The notes under the pieces are model-generated. The model was given only the letters and a program-made list of their open reading frames with translations, was not told where the DNA came from and searched no databases. Made by a program: the position numbers and the translations under genes. A stretch of DNA of 64,000 nt, taken from Perognathus longimembris pacificus (lineage: Eukaryota > Chordata > Mammalia > Rodentia > Heteromyidae). The DNA is taken from contig NC_063174.1 of assembly GCF_023159225.1 (NCBI RefSeq), forward strand, positions 28,293,983 through 28,357,982. The letters are read 5' to 3'. Shown piece after piece: positions 10,666 to 22,319 of the stretch. Position 1 is the first letter of the stretch. Each line of letters starts with the position of its first letter.

Positions 10666-11764
10666 TTGCACTGGAGTGTCACACTTCTGGTTAGGGTGTA
10701 TGTAAAAGACCCTGATAACCACAGAGACAAGGAGAAACCACTGGCTGAGCAAATGAACAATCACTTCACTTAAAAGCTGTGCAACCAGCCTCAAAGATAG
10801 GGCTGGCTGATCCTGGACACTTCATGTTTATCCTTACACACTATTGGGATTTGTCCATGTAGGCAAAGAATATGGCAGAAGGAAAGTTTGTAATTTTTGA
10901 GGACTGATAATAAAAGACAACCTGGTTTCCATTTTGGTTGTTTTCTTGCAGTCTTCCTCTCTTGGCTCATTTACACTGGGGAAAGCCAAATGACACAAGG
11001 TGACTGTCTCTAGAAAGAGGCTCAGAACATAAGGAATTGAGACCTTCTGCCAACAGCAAGCGAAGAGCTGGAGCCTCTTAGTCACAGTCAAAGACTTGCT
11101 CATACTTGCAGATTACTGATGATTATAGTTTCTGCTGAGCACTTGGCTGCAATTCCAGTCAGATTCACCCAGCTGAACCCTACTCAAATACCTGACACTT
11201 TGAAAATATGTGGGATAGCAAGTGTTGTTTTCTTAAATTGCTAAATTTTGGGGAATGAATTATACAGCAATAGATGATGAACACAAGAGCCATCCAGAGT
11301 TGTGAACACAATCTGAACTGAACCCCAGAGAAAAAGTTTTTTCTAGCAAAGCAAGAAAAAGAAAACATTGTTTACGATGTTTTCAAGTGCTGTGGTCCAG
11401 GTAGGTAAAAGAGGAATCCTCTTAGAGAAGGACAGGTTAAAAATAATGGGGCTTTTGATAAACTTAGGAGAAGAAAAAATGGAATTTTCTAGAAAAAGAA
11501 ATAAAAACAATCTTTGTTCTTCTAGTATGTGGTAATTTTGGATGGGAATTTTGCTGATTATATGGTAGATGAGAGTGGTACTAAGGAAAAAAAACCTATC
11601 TAGTATTGTTTAAGTCTCATGTTCCATAATCCTCTTAAAAAACACCTACAATCTGTGCAGAAATTGAAAGGACCACTTAAACTGAAGGGAGAACAAGACT
11701 TGGTGGTTAAAATATTTTGCAAAGCTCTTTTTAGTGGTTTCTTACAAAATTAAATATAGACCTA
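10666..11764. other. Unclassified intergenic sequence
   Basis: Holds the second copy of the local duplication (11632-11702). Otherwise no gene or classified repeat was seen. Confidence 0.5.
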
Positions 11765-12485
11765 ATGTATGATCCATCACTTCCAAACCTTAGTTTTTAC
11801 TGAGGAGAAATGACTATAAGATTACAAAAGTATGTTACAGAGGTATTCATGGCAGATTTATTCATAATATGCTCCAATGCAAAGTCCATTAATGTTGAAC
11901 GGAGTAACACATTGTGGTATATGTTGCCTACCACTGAATAAAATGGAGCATAAATATAACCAAAAGGAATCAGCTGCTATTACAAGTGAGACAATAGTGA
12001 GCCTTCTTTTTTTTCTACTTAAATGACACTTCATTAACCTTCGATATATGACATCACATTTACAATATAATATAATTTTATCTTTTTAAAGTCAAGGGTA
12101 GGTGCAAGGGTAGGTGCTAGGTGCAAGCAGATGCACTGGCTGTTTCTGTAGCAAATACATATTGTGCCACACTGAAGTTACAGTTTTAGTTATGGTACAC
12201 ATCAACACATCTAAATCTGTTTGGGTAGTATGTGTACTGAGCCTTCTAAAACACTGTTGATTGGAAGAAACCATATATAAAAGAGTTCTTAGTCTAATGA
12301 TAGAAATTAGATGTATGGCTTACTGGAATTGTGAGACCTGATTCCCAGGGAACAAGAGAAAACTTTCTGGGCTTATGGAAATGATCCATTCCCTGATTAT
12401 TGTGGTGGATTAATGAGGAACGTACATTTTTGAGAACACATTACACTGTGCATTTTTGTGTTAAGCTATAACTCAACAAAATTTG
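11765..12485 (+). mobile_element. Ancient L1M-type 3' end, sense
   Basis: Follows the order of old L1 3' ends as I remember them: 'ggtattcatggcagatttat', 'ccattaatgttgaacggagt', 'cattgtggtata', 'gaataaaatggagcata', later 'ggaaatgatccattcc', 'attgtggtggatta' and 'ataactcaacaaaattt'. The middle (about 12000-12300) matches poorly and may contain another insertion. Confidence 0.6.
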
Positions 12486-12504
12486 GTCAAGATATTTTGC
12501 TCCA

Positions 12505-12656
12505 GGTGCTGGGAATATGGCCTAGTGGTAAAGTACTTGCCTCCCATCCATGAAGCCCTGGGTTTGATTCCTCAGCACCACATAAACAGAAAAAGCCAGA
12601 AGTGGCGCTGTGGCTAAAGTAGTAGAGTACTTTTGCCTTGAGCAAAAAGAAGCCAA
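12505..12656 (+). mobile_element. Older IDL-Geo SINE, sense, interrupted
   Basis: ID half plus the beginning of Geo, broken at 'agaagcca' where a young IDL-Geo copy starts. The expected Geo end does not clearly resume after it. The phrase 'ttcaatcaagccccag' near 12830 may be its remnant merged with the younger copy. Confidence 0.85.
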
Positions 12657-12863
12657 GGGGGCTGGGGATATGGCCTAGTGGCAAGAGTGCCTGCCTCGGA
12701 TACACGAGGCCCTAGGTTCGATTCCCCAGCACCACATATACAGAAAACCGCCAGAAGCGGTGCTGTGGCTCAAGCGGCAGAGTGCTAGCCTTGAGCGGGA
12801 AGAAGCCAGGGACAGTGCTCAGGCCCTGAGTTCAATCAAGCCCCAGGACTGGCAAAAAAAAAA
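12657..12863 (+). mobile_element. Young IDL-Geo SINE inserted in an older copy
   Basis: A complete dimer nearly identical to the copies at 4563 and 54620 (shared 'cggatacacgaggccctagg'). It lies head-to-tail directly after the older element. A 10-base A tail ends it. Confidence 0.93.
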
Positions 12864-14053
12864 TTACTCCATTTTCATATGAAAACATTTTTTCCTTTGC
12901 TATAGAATTCTCATATTTATCCCAGTCTCATTACTTCTGTGAAGTTTGGTGGGTGGAAATTTTTTTTAAGCTCCTTACCAAAGACAGTGAGTGTGAGATG
13001 CAAACCAAACAGTTGAGTTTCTTAATAGTAATTCTTGGATGAGATTTTTTTTTCTTCCTGATTCTGATACAGTGTTTTTCAATTATAGCTATTTGACACC
13101 AAGATTGTGTGGTCATACTACTCAATTAAAAGAATATGTAATAATTTTTACTTGAGATGAGAGCAAATAACAGACAGTATGTTTGTCTTACATTCAAATA
13201 ATACAGCTGTTACCTTCCAGAAAGCAAATTATATCATTCTATCTTCTGTTATTCAAGCCAGAAAATAAGTTTAATTTGGGGTTTGCCAGTAACTTCTGAT
13301 TTCTACTTTCATAGTATTCTTCCATGATTCAGAAGATGATGATGTGGCTAATGCTGGCCTGCCTTTTAAGAGTGATGTGAAAAATTGCTAGTTACTGTTG
13401 GCAAAATGCTGCAGAATAATAGACTATGAATGTGAACAAATAGCAATTGGCAATATTATAATTTCACAGAGTTGATAGAATGTGCTTTCCGGAACCAAGA
13501 AGCCTAAGGCAGTGTCGGTCCTATTGTCCTCCATATCCAGGCCTCAAAGGGTAGCCAGAAAGGACCATGACTTTTCTGTCATATTTTCTCTCTCAGAGAT
13601 CAAGCCGTCCGTGAGAAAGGCTAACTTGAAAATATCCTCAGGCTTTCTACTTCTCTACCTCCATAGCAAGTGTGGATTGATTACATTGCTATGGATTATG
13701 CAGAAATAAATCATTATTATCTGTCTGCTCAACAACAGCTTACTGGTCAGAGCCTGGTCTGTAATGGTGATTACCATGGTTCATCATCATCATCAGCATC
13801 ATCATCATCACCATCTTCAACATCTTCATCATCATGATAAATTTCTTATAACACCTACTGCAATTTGATCAAGAAGCACCTCTTATTTTTGCCAGCAAAT
13901 CTAACATTCCAACTATTAAGATTATGCTTCATTTCCCGAAATGGTCATATTCAAGTGTAAATAAATCCACTGGAAACTATAATCTTTGAGATTTTAACTC
14001 ATTTATGTTAAAGATGATTTGTGTGTGTGCACACACACACACACACGCATGCA
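12864..14053. other. Unclassified intergenic sequence with two simple repeats
   Basis: Contains an imperfect CAT/ATC array (13781-13836) and a short AC run (14029-14046). No gene was recognised. Confidence 0.5.
13781..13836. repeat. Imperfect (CAT)n microsatellite
   Basis: CAT/ATC units with a few CAG, CAC and TTC interruptions. Confidence 0.9.
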
Positions 14054-14155
14054 CACGCCATTCCCATGGGTGGAACTCAGAGCCTTACTCTCACTTAGCT
14101 TTCTTACTCATGGCTGATGCTCTATCACTTGAGCCATTCCTCTAGTTCTAAAGGT
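14054..14155 (-). mobile_element. Geo-half SINE remnant, antisense
   Basis: Shows 'gatgctctatcacttgagcc' and a preceding 'ggaactcagagccttactct', the antisense Geo pattern. The B1 or ID half is not discernible. It adjoins an AC repeat at the tail side. Confidence 0.6.
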
Positions 14156-14484
14156 TATCATTGACAGGTAAAAACATACTACTGCCATTTTGTTGTTTAT
14201 TTTCTGGTTGTTTTGTAGTTATTCTGTTCCTCTCTTGTTTTAACTTTGTAATTTTTATCGTCTTCTGCTCCTTTATACTTATTTTCCTCAAAATGAACTG
14301 TTTTATGTATAGTTTCACAGAATTTTACGAGGAGGTGAAAAACACCAAATCTTCTGTTGGTTCATTGATGACATCATTCCTAGTGATACTCTTGAAATGT
14401 TTCAGTAAAACACTCTCCAGAAATCCAATTGTCATTAGCATATCTCTTTCATGCTGCTTGTGATTGTGTTCAAATGAGAGTCTC
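14156..14484. other. Unclassified T-rich sequence
   Basis: A 100-codon reading frame here is hydrophobic because of T-richness and starts at TTG, not ATG. I regard it as chance. Confidence 0.5.
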
Positions 14485-14685
14485 ATGGAAAGCCCAGCAC
14501 TACTCAGGAGGCTAAAATCTAAGGATTGCAGTTTGAAGCCTGATTGGGCAGAACAGCCCTGAGGTTCTTAAATTCAATTAGCTATCAAAATCCTGGAAGT
14601 GACAGAGTACTACCCTGGAGCAAAACAGCTCAAATGTAAGACCTGAGTTCAAGCCTCAGGACTGGCACACACACAAAAACTATTT
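14485..14685 (+). mobile_element. B1-Geo type SINE, sense, old
   Basis: Recognisable by 'actactcaggaggctaaaat' in the B1 half and 'ttcaagcctcaggactggca' at the Geo end. Followed by a short CA/A tail. Confidence 0.78.
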
Positions 14686-14694
14686 CTAAATGTA

Positions 14695-14822
14695 AACTGG
14701 ATGTGAGTGGCTCATGCCTATAATCCTAGCTACTTAGGAGACTGAGACCTGAGGACCTGAGAATTATGGTTAGAAGCCAGCCTAAGTAGGAAACTCTGTG
14801 AACGTCTGATCTCAAATTAAGC

Positions 14823-14917
<95 letters not shown>

Positions 14918-14986
14918 AGCTAGAAGCAGAATGTGGCTCAAGTGGTATGGTAGTGTGCTTGTTCAAGTCCTAGCACCAGCACACAA
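14695..14986 (+). mobile_element. B1-Geo type SINE, sense, split by a (GA)n array
   Basis: The B1 half is at 14695-14825 and the Geo half at 14916-14986. The linker has expanded to a GA microsatellite. The tail is interrupted by the antisense IDL-Geo copy that follows. Confidence 0.85.
14826..14915. repeat. (GA)n microsatellite
   Basis: About 45 pure GA units within the SINE linker. Likely length-polymorphic. Confidence 0.98.
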
Positions 14987-15199
14987 TTTTTTTTTTTTTT
15001 TTTTTTTTGGCTAGTCCTGGGTCTTGGACTCAGGACCTGAGCCCTGTCCCTGGCTTCTTCCCGCTCAAGGCTAGCACTCTGCCACCTGAGCCACAGCGCC
15101 CCTTCTGGCCGTTTTCCATATATGTGGTGCTGGGGAATCTAATGGAGAGCTTCATGTGTAGGAGGCAAGCACTCTTGCCACTAGGCCATATTCTCAGCC
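14987..15199 (-). mobile_element. IDL-Geo SINE, antisense, young, nested in an older SINE tail
   Basis: Complete dimer in reverse with a 22-base T tract. The target duplication CAGCACACAATTTTTT is seen before (14977) and after (15199) it. Same subfamily as the 725 copy. Confidence 0.94.
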
Positions 15200-15779
15200 C
15201 AGCACACAATTTTTTAAACTAAGTGTAAACATATTTAAGAAATATAGTGCTCACAGATTTTCTTTTAATTCATATGATCAGTAATAAAATTAAATGATTT
15301 GGTGTATTCATTGGTAGTTTATCTATCTTCCTATAAAATTCACTGACTCCCTGGATTTTCACTTGATGTTTATGGGATCAAGTCAGTCTTCTGGTTGCAT
15401 AATTGTAGGAAAGAATATAAACTAAGTTTTGGAAGTGGAGGTGTGACTCAAGTGATACCATCAATGACAAAGCTGAGTAAAAGTGCAAGGCCCTGAATTC
15501 AAAACCAAGTAGCAGCACACACAAATAAAAATGTAGTCTAAAATTGGAGGGTGATGGGTTTCTTTACCTTCATATTTTCTCTGATTTGGATACTTGCTTC
15601 TAATGTCTTCAAATTTGAATATCTGTCTATGGTTTTTCCCTTTGAGCTCTTATGCGGTGAAGCCCTGTGAACAGTTTCCTAAATGTTAGGGATCAGTCAA
15701 TAATCATGTAATGAATGAAGGACTTTTTAGTAGAGAGAAAGTCAGATTACATCTCCAGAGCTTTGAAAATAGTTAATAT
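15200..15779. other. Unclassified sequence with a Geo remnant
   Basis: Bases 15432-15525 look like an old sense Geo monomer ('aagtggaggtgtgactcaag', 'aaggccctgaattcaa', CA-rich end). The rest is unrecognised. Confidence 0.5.
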
Positions 15780-16010
15780 TGATTTCCTGCTTACTGTGTA
15801 TATTGAATTTGTCACATAAATTATCTTACTTCATTTTCTCCAAATCAAGGAGGTAAGTATATTCTTCTTCTTCATTGATAGACAAGTAACTGAGACTTGA
15901 AAAGGGTTGATAATTTGCACAAGGTCTTAGCACTAATGAGTAATGGAGCTAGTATTCAAATTCAGTTCGTCCTGCCATTAACCCAAACTCTTCATTGCAT
16001 AGTGAGGTAG
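15780..16010 (-). mobile_element. MIR SINE, antisense
   Basis: The MIR core reads in reverse: 'ggaggtaagtatattc', 'gacaagtaactgagact', 'ttgcacaaggtcttagcac', 'taatggagctagtattcaaa', then 'aacccaaactcttcattgca'. Ancient mammal-wide tRNA-derived element. Confidence 0.75.
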
Positions 16011-16241
16011 CAGAAGGCTGAGTCAAGAAAGAAAGCATGCTGTTTTCTAGGTAGAAGTGTTTTGTGACCCTGCTTTTCTCAGACTAAAGTATGATGACAG
16101 TTACTCAGGACACTGATAGGATGGAGGCCATCAGTTTTGGCAAATGGTTCTTTAGAAGGATCTGGGATCATAAGTTCTATGGAGGGGAAATGCTCCACTT
16201 GTTGAGGTGCTCTATCAGGGCAATTAGTGCTCTTGGGGACT
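16011..16241. other. Unclassified intergenic sequence
   Basis: Nothing recognisable. Confidence 0.4.
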
Positions 16242-16337
16242 TCCCCCCCCCCCCATTTATGTGGTGCTGAGGAATTGAACCCAGGACTTCATGTATACAA
16301 GGCGAGTACTTTACCACTAGGCTGTATTCCCAGCCCC
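16242..16337 (-). mobile_element. Monomeric ID element, antisense
   Basis: Only the ID-like monomer is present ('tggtgctgaggaattgaacc', 'actttaccactaggctgtat'), with a C run (16242-16254) where a T tail is expected. The target duplication CTCTTGGGGACTT flanks it perfectly (16229 and 16338). This shows an ID monomer inserting without Geo, or a 3'-truncated dimer. Confidence 0.85.
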
Positions 16338-18094
16338 TCTTGGGGACTTTTAAACATTCTTAAAAAAATTTTTTTTCCCTTTGTAAGTCTTCTGGAACTT
16401 TTCCAACCTCAACAAACTGCAGTGCTCACAGAATCATATATTTAAGGGGCTTAGTGAAGGGACAACTTTTTATAAAGCATGTTGGAATGAGGGAAAGAAT
16501 AATTCCCCTGGAATCATGCACAAAGACTTCCACAGAAGCAATAGCCTCTTTGATTATTTTTTTTCGTAAGTAGTGAAAGGAATTCTATGTTAGCATTAAG
16601 CATGTGGTTGCACTGCTACTGAAAATATGTTAAGCCACAGAAAATAACTTGGGTTAGACTTGTAGGAACACTCTTACTTGTTTCTATGTTCTTTGTAACA
16701 GCTAGTTTATCATTATACTACATGGGGAATATCTGTGTTGACGGCAGACCCAAAATACTTTTGTGTAGTGAATAAAGGGTGGCATGTTTGAAAAGAAAAG
16801 CAGTGTGAACCAGGGACATAATGAAGAGATTATTTTTGTTTCAAACAATATATTCAAAGCTGCAAAGACTAAATCTTCCTTTGCAAGTAAATACATCCTT
16901 TATGTATGTTACTTAAGACTCTTCAGTTCACCTAGAAAAATCTACTTCTTCACCACTTAAAGCAACAGCACTGCTTGAATCCAGGGTGTATGGTGTGTCA
17001 TTTTCATGCTGTGTGGTGAGTTGTTTCAGCGTCCTTGTTTCCCCATAGGTAAAAGCAATACTCTAAGCTTGTTAAGGGAAATTTGGCTTGCCCCTCTAAT
17101 GAGCTGAGGTAAGAAGGGGAAAGACTAATTTTAAATGCAGACCTTTCATTTAAGTATACTTTCCAAACCCTATTTTTATAAATATACTTAATATGTCTTT
17201 GTCTCTTCTTAGATTTGCCCTTGAGGCTCACTTAAACTGTGCCCATCTGTCTTGTGTACATTATCCTTCATTCTTTCCACAGAGACCCTTAATATGTGTT
17301 TCTGGAAACTCATCAACTGGGTTCTCTTGATGAAACACTTTCACAGCCTTACTTGTTTCCAGTTTCTGGTTTTCTTTGTCCTGTTATGTGTTTACTGTCT
17401 CTAGAACAAGAAGCTTCTCTGATGAGCCAAGGCCCAGCTTCACACTGAGATAGATCTCTAAGGGAGTAATTTTAGTAAATAACTCATGGTAATTGAGTGA
17501 GGATAGTGTTGACTGCATGGGACTAAAACCATATCCCTTTGTCGGTAAAGATGAAGAGCTATTGGTTAGCACAGGACTTACTGTGAGTTACTGTCTGACA
17601 CCTTAAGTCTGGCTCCAGAGCCCTGCTACTTGTCCGTGGTATGGGTTGAGCAATCCATGGGGCCTGTTACCTTAACAGCTAGGCAGCAGTGCTCAGGAGA
17701 AGGCAAAGAATTTTCCTCAGTCTACAAATCTCCTTTTACAAAGATGATTCTGGATAGAATAAAAAAAAGCAGTGATGTGAATGGATGTTGCCACTTACTG
17801 GACCAAGGAAGTTAAGGGAGAGGTGAACACCCCCCCCCCCCAAGTCTGTGTACTCCAAGTGGGGAGCCCAAAAAGGACCTGGCACTGGCTATGAACTTTT
17901 GGAATACTTTCTAAAGCATTTGTTTTGCTTTAGGCAAATATCAGGATCAAAAAATTACATCCTGGAATTTTTGCTTTTACTGGTCAAAGGGACATCTTTT
18001 TTTGGTTATAGATTCACAGGTGGAATAATGAGGTGAGAAACTTCTCAGGAGTTGTAAAAGAATGGAGTCAGCATTTCCATCTTTTATTTTTGTT
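16338..18094. other. Unclassified intergenic sequence
   Basis: No gene or classified repeat was recognised. Includes a pure C run (17828-17841). Confidence 0.5.
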
Positions 18095-18337
18095 GTTGTT
18101 TTGTGGTGCCGACCCCGGGGCTTGAACTAAAGGCCTAGGACTGTCGTGTAAGCATTTAGGGTCAAGGTTAGTGCTCTACCAGTTGAGCTACAGCTCCACT
18201 TCCAGCTTTTCAGGTGGTAAATTGGAGATAAGAGTCTCACAGACTTTCCTGCTTGGGCTAGCTTCAAACTGCAATGCTCAGATATCAGCCTCCTGAGTAG
18301 TTAGGATTACAGGCATGAACCACCAGTGCCTGGCCTC
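18095..18337 (-). mobile_element. B1-Geo type SINE, antisense
   Basis: Geo half with 'gtgctctaccagttgagcta', then B1 half with 'actttcctgcttgggctagc', 'cagcctcctgagtagttagg' and 'ccaccagtgcctggc'. Confidence 0.9.
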
Positions 18338-18679
18338 CATTAGGTTTAATGGGGTTTCTGTCTTCATCTTACCTTGTTCTTTTCTAGGCTGTGCTCATAG
18401 TTTTCTTTCCCTAGAGAGGAGAAAATGAACAATCACCAGGAAAGATGAAAAGCAAATTTCTTTTCTTTTAGATATGGCTTCCTGTGTTTTCCCTCTTACT
18501 GTCTGTTAATGTTAATAATAATCATATTATTCACCTATTTTTCCACCTTTAATAGTTCACCCAGTTTTCCTTCCCAGTAACTTCCCGTACCATTTTTGCA
18601 TTCAGTGAAAACATAATGAGAATGGTATTTAAGGCAGAGAGTGACAGGGATAAACATATTGAAAATGTAGATTTGAAAG
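18338..18679. other. Unclassified intergenic sequence
   Basis: Nothing recognisable. Confidence 0.45.
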
Positions 18680-18889
18680 GCAGGATTCCTAACTCCTGTC
18701 CTAACTTTAGTGCCTCCACTTCTGTGTGTAGAGCAAGACCATTGCCATTACTCTGTGCCTTAGTTTTCTGACATGAAAAGTAAATCCTTTTGTGTTGCTC
18801 AAGGATTCTGTGAGGACAGTGTGATAGAATACATAAAGGAGCTCTGAAAATGTGCAGAGAAAGACATTGTAACCCATCTACTATTGTAT
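18680..18889 (+). mobile_element. MIR-like SINE, sense
   Basis: Old MIR order: 'gtgcctccacttctgtgtgt', 'ctgtgccttagttttctgac', 'gattctgtgaggacagtgtg', 'aaggagctctgaaaatgtg'. Heavily diverged. Confidence 0.55.
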
Positions 18890-19362
18890 TATGACAGAAA
18901 GCACTAGCATAAGGAATAATTTGCTGTAGAAATAATTACAGACACCTATTTGATCTGCCTTTTGCTCTTCCTCATATTTTCATATTCTATTTTCCTGATA
19001 GGGTAGGTAAGATGGAGACACTCCTACACTGGTTGGCATGGAAACTAATCCCAGCACAGGCTGGCAGTCCTCAAACCCAGCTGTGTGGCAGGTGTAGTAA
19101 TAACCCTTCCCCACAAATCACTGCATGACAAAGAAATGTCTAATTGGACTAGAACTAAAATAACTGAGATGTAAATATGCTATTATTCCTTCTCTCCAAA
19201 ACATGAAAGAAGAACAAGAAAGAAAGAAAAGAACAGCATTATACTACCTTCTGGTAATAGAGACTTTAAATGAGATTTTCCTTGGCATGCCATACAAGCT
19301 GCTCGAGGAATTAATGAATTAAAGAAAGACTGACTAGGGCCCACAGTATCTACTCTACCAGA
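18890..19362. other. Unclassified intergenic sequence
   Basis: Nothing recognisable. Confidence 0.45.
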
Positions 19363-19562
19363 TTTTTTTTTTTTGCCAGTCATGGGTCTTGAACTCAGGG
19401 CCTAAGCACTGCCCCTGGCTTCTTTTGGCTAAAGGCAAACACTCTACCACTTGAGCCACAGCACCACTTCTGGCCTTTTCTGGTTATGTGATGCTGAGGC
19501 ATTGAACCCAGGGCTTCATGCATGCTAGGCAATCACTCCGTCTCTTAGTCATATTCCCAGCC
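19363..19562 (-). mobile_element. IDL-Geo SINE, antisense
   Basis: Complete dimer after a T tract, flanked by the target duplication CTCTACCAGA (19352 and 19563). Intermediate age: several changes from the young consensus seen at 54620. Confidence 0.93.
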
Positions 19563-20595
19563 CTCTACCAGAAGTTTTTAGGGCTGGCTTGTCATGCTGT
19601 GGTAGTACCTAGTCTCTGACTTCCATTTCTTATACAGTGATGAGTCCCAATGGTCATACTCATGCTCTGACCAGCCCCAAGTGGATTAGAAACAATCCCC
19701 AATTCAAGGTGGATAATCAGATTCTCTCCTTGGAATCTGAAATAGGACATGTTGGGTTCAGTCTGGTCTACTTGCTTGGATTCTGTCATGTGCAGAAAGT
19801 AAGCCAATGGTTACTCTGGTAAGCATCATGTGTTTACTCATTGGTAGCAAGAATTTCCTTATTTTTTAAAATTGAATTCATCTGAGATTGTTACATTTGA
19901 CATTTCAAACAAGAGCTGTGACAATGATGAGCCATCTTGGAGATTGAATTCATTCCTTTAAGGAATATTGGTGGCACCAACTTACACATTAAAACTAGAA
20001 GACTTGTGAAGAAATAAGGTTTAAGTGAAGACAGTGTTTAATGACTATATTAGTCAGGATCCTGGTTCCAAACAGTTGGCATACATTTTGCATAATTTCA
20101 GAATTTAATAAAGGGACTCCTTATGAAGGGCATAGCATAGGGTAACCACAGGGCTAATGTAATACCCTGTAGCTACTGGGTTTATGTTTCCACATTAGTG
20201 CTTAAAATGGGAAAGACATAGAGTAGTTCTAGGAACCAGGAGAACTTGAGAGCATGTGATGGAGAGAGAAAAGCACAAGAGCTCTGTGCTAGGACTATGG
20301 GGTAAGGACCACCCAATGGCAGCATGTTGTCAGGCCATGACAACTCCACAGTAGGGTGCTATGAAAACAAATAGAGTGACCACATTCCCTCTTCTTATCT
20401 GCCTTTCATTAGTCTTCTGGTTTTCCCATTGATTGAACCAAACTGGAATCCAGTGAACAAACAAAGCAATTGAAACAAACCATGAAATAGATCCCCCTGG
20501 GTAATAAAGTAGAGTAGAGAAAGGTATGGTGAATTACAAAGAGCAAAACAGGTCAGGAGTTTAGTGGGTTGCCCTTCTGCCCACTCTGAACAATC
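19563..20595. other. Unclassified intergenic sequence
   Basis: Contains a 'ttagtcaggatcctggttcc' phrase near 20050 reminiscent of old LTR-type repeats. No gene was recognised. Confidence 0.45.
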
Positions 20596-20850
20596 TTTTT
20601 TTTTCTTTAATAATTGTTTATTGTCAAAGTGATGTACAGAGGGGTTGCAGTTTCATACGTAAGGTAGTGGGTACATTTCTTGTACAATTTGTTACCTCCT
20701 CCCTTATTTCCCCCCTTCCTCTCCCCCTTTCCTTCTCCCCTTGAGCTATTCAGTTGGTTTACATTAAATGGTTTTGTAAGTATTGCTTTTGGAGTCATTT
20801 GTCTTTTTATCCTTTATCTCTCGATTTTGATATTCTCTTTCCCTGAACAG
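20596..20850 (-). mobile_element. L1 3'UTR end, antisense, truncated
   Basis: T tract, then 'tgtcaaagtgatgtacagag', 'gttgcagtttcatacgtaag', a pyrimidine-rich block and 'gtaagtattgcttttggagt', collinear with the L1 3'UTR at 61.74-62.1 kb. More diverged, so an older subfamily. Confidence 0.85.
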
Positions 20851-21589
20851 TCTCTTATCACCTCTTCCTACCTCAACATTTGTTGGTGCTTCTTACCAGG
20901 ACCAATCATGTGACTTCTGAGCTATCTCTGCCTCTTCTGCAGCTCATTTTCCACCATTTACACTTGTGTAACCCCAGATACACAAATATTCTCTTTTTTA
21001 ATTTGTAGTTATTATTTATACTCTGCCAGTAATGTGTTTTCTTAGCCCTTGACCCTCTGTCAAACTTCTATAGCTTTCCTTAATTTAAGTTCACTTTTCC
21101 CTACATTCCATTGGTCCCATTCCAGTAGGTATAGACACTTTCTGTCCTGTCCTCCCAGGTCATTCTCCACCTTCCATCTCTCACGTTACCAATAACACTG
21201 GTTTGTGTCTCTCCCTCTGCTGTTGACCAGCAGGGCTCCTGCTGTACTTCTCCAGTACTTCCTCCATTTGGTGACTTTAGAACTTAACAGTGCCGGGCAG
21301 AGTTGGTACTAAGAAAAGGCTTGATAAATGAACAGTTTTTTTTTTCTTTTTCTGCTTTCAACCATGCCTATCTCTCATCTGCTTTCCACATTTCCACAGG
21401 CTTTTGAAATTAATCTTCAAAACCCAGTTCATTGCTGTCTTCCCATTCCTAGCCCTCTCCAGAGGTTTTCCCACTGAGTGTGGAATTATGCGCGAGCTCC
21501 CTAGCCTGTCTACAAAGTCTTCTCTCTGCAGGGCCCCTGCCTGGGTTTTAGTTTCACCTCCTACCATTTCTCCTTGGCTCCCTTCCTAT
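20851..21589. other. Unclassified pyrimidine-rich sequence
   Basis: No gene was recognised. The longest reading frame nearby starts at TTG and has no recognisable domain. Confidence 0.4.
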
Positions 21590-21790
21590 GCCTCTCATTC
21601 CCATTCCAAGTCCTATGAAATTGCCAAGCAGCTCCAGAACACCATACTTTCCTTTATTTTGTCACACTTGCATCTGTTCATCCTTCTGCCTGAAATGCTC
21701 CAACATGTTCCATGTTCCAACATGTCCCAAACAACTCTTGCTTCCTTCTATTACTCTTCTTCACCTAGAGGTGGCAAAACAAATTATACA
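21590..21790 (+). mobile_element. Possible L2 fragment, sense
   Basis: The phrase 'catccttctgcctgaaatgc' and its C/T-rich surroundings resemble the 3' half of L2 ('ctgttccctctgcctggaat' type). Weak. Confidence 0.35.
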
Positions 21791-21844
21791 TATTTGCTTT
21801 TCTTTCTTTTTAAAAATACATCCAAGATCATGACTCAAACTTGG

Positions 21845-21905
21845 TACCTACTGCTTTCGTTCATTGGCTAGTGCTCTACCAACTGAGCCATGCCTCCAAC
21901 CCCCA
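21845..21905 (-). mobile_element. ID-like remnant, antisense
   Basis: 'gctagtgctctaccaactga' followed by 'gccatgcctccaaccccc' fits an antisense ID or Geo fragment. Confidence 0.45.
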
Positions 21906-21919
21906 TATATATGTATATG

Positions 21920-21921
<2 letters not shown>

Positions 21922-21952
<31 letters not shown>
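21922..21952. repeat. (AC)n microsatellite
   Basis: About 15 AC units following an AT-rich run. Confidence 0.95.
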
Positions 21953-21954
<2 letters not shown>

Positions 21955-22019
21955 AGCTGACATGGCATTTTCTCTGTAAAAATTTTCTTGAAAACTTTCC
22001 TCTGTAACTCAAAAAAGGT

Positions 22020-22021
<2 letters not shown>

Positions 22022-22090
<69 letters not shown>
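22022..22090. repeat. (TC)n microsatellite
   Basis: About 35 pure TC units. A homopurine/homopyrimidine tract. Confidence 0.98.
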
Positions 22091-22095
<5 letters not shown>

Positions 22096-22164
22096 TATCT
22101 CATACAGTAGGCCACTGGCTCACTCCAGCTTGCTTGCTTACCTAGCACTCTTACCATGCCATGG

Positions 22165-22305
22165 GCCTTGTTTTTTGTTATTTATTTTGGAAACAAAATC
22201 TCATAATATTTTTTGCCTGGGATGGCATTGAACTATAAAGCTAACTGTTTATATCCTCTCCTGAGTAGCCAAAGATTGAAAGCATGAACCAATAGCAGCC
22301 AACTT
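22165..22305 (-). mobile_element. Old B1 SINE, antisense
   Basis: 'aacaaaatctcataatat', 'cctgggatggcattgaacta', 'cctctcctgagtagcc' and 'gcatgaaccaatagcagcc' in order match an antisense B1. Confidence 0.6.
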
Positions 22306-22319
22306 CTTTTCTACTTTTA

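Noticed and set aside
14161..14463. Hydrophobic 100-codon frame suggesting a membrane protein
   Set aside because: Starts at TTG. Its hydrophobicity follows from T-richness, and it has no splice-like borders.
21404..21871. 155-codon plus-strand frame
   Set aside because: Starts at TTG rather than ATG, runs through a probable L2 fragment and an ID remnant, and has no domain.
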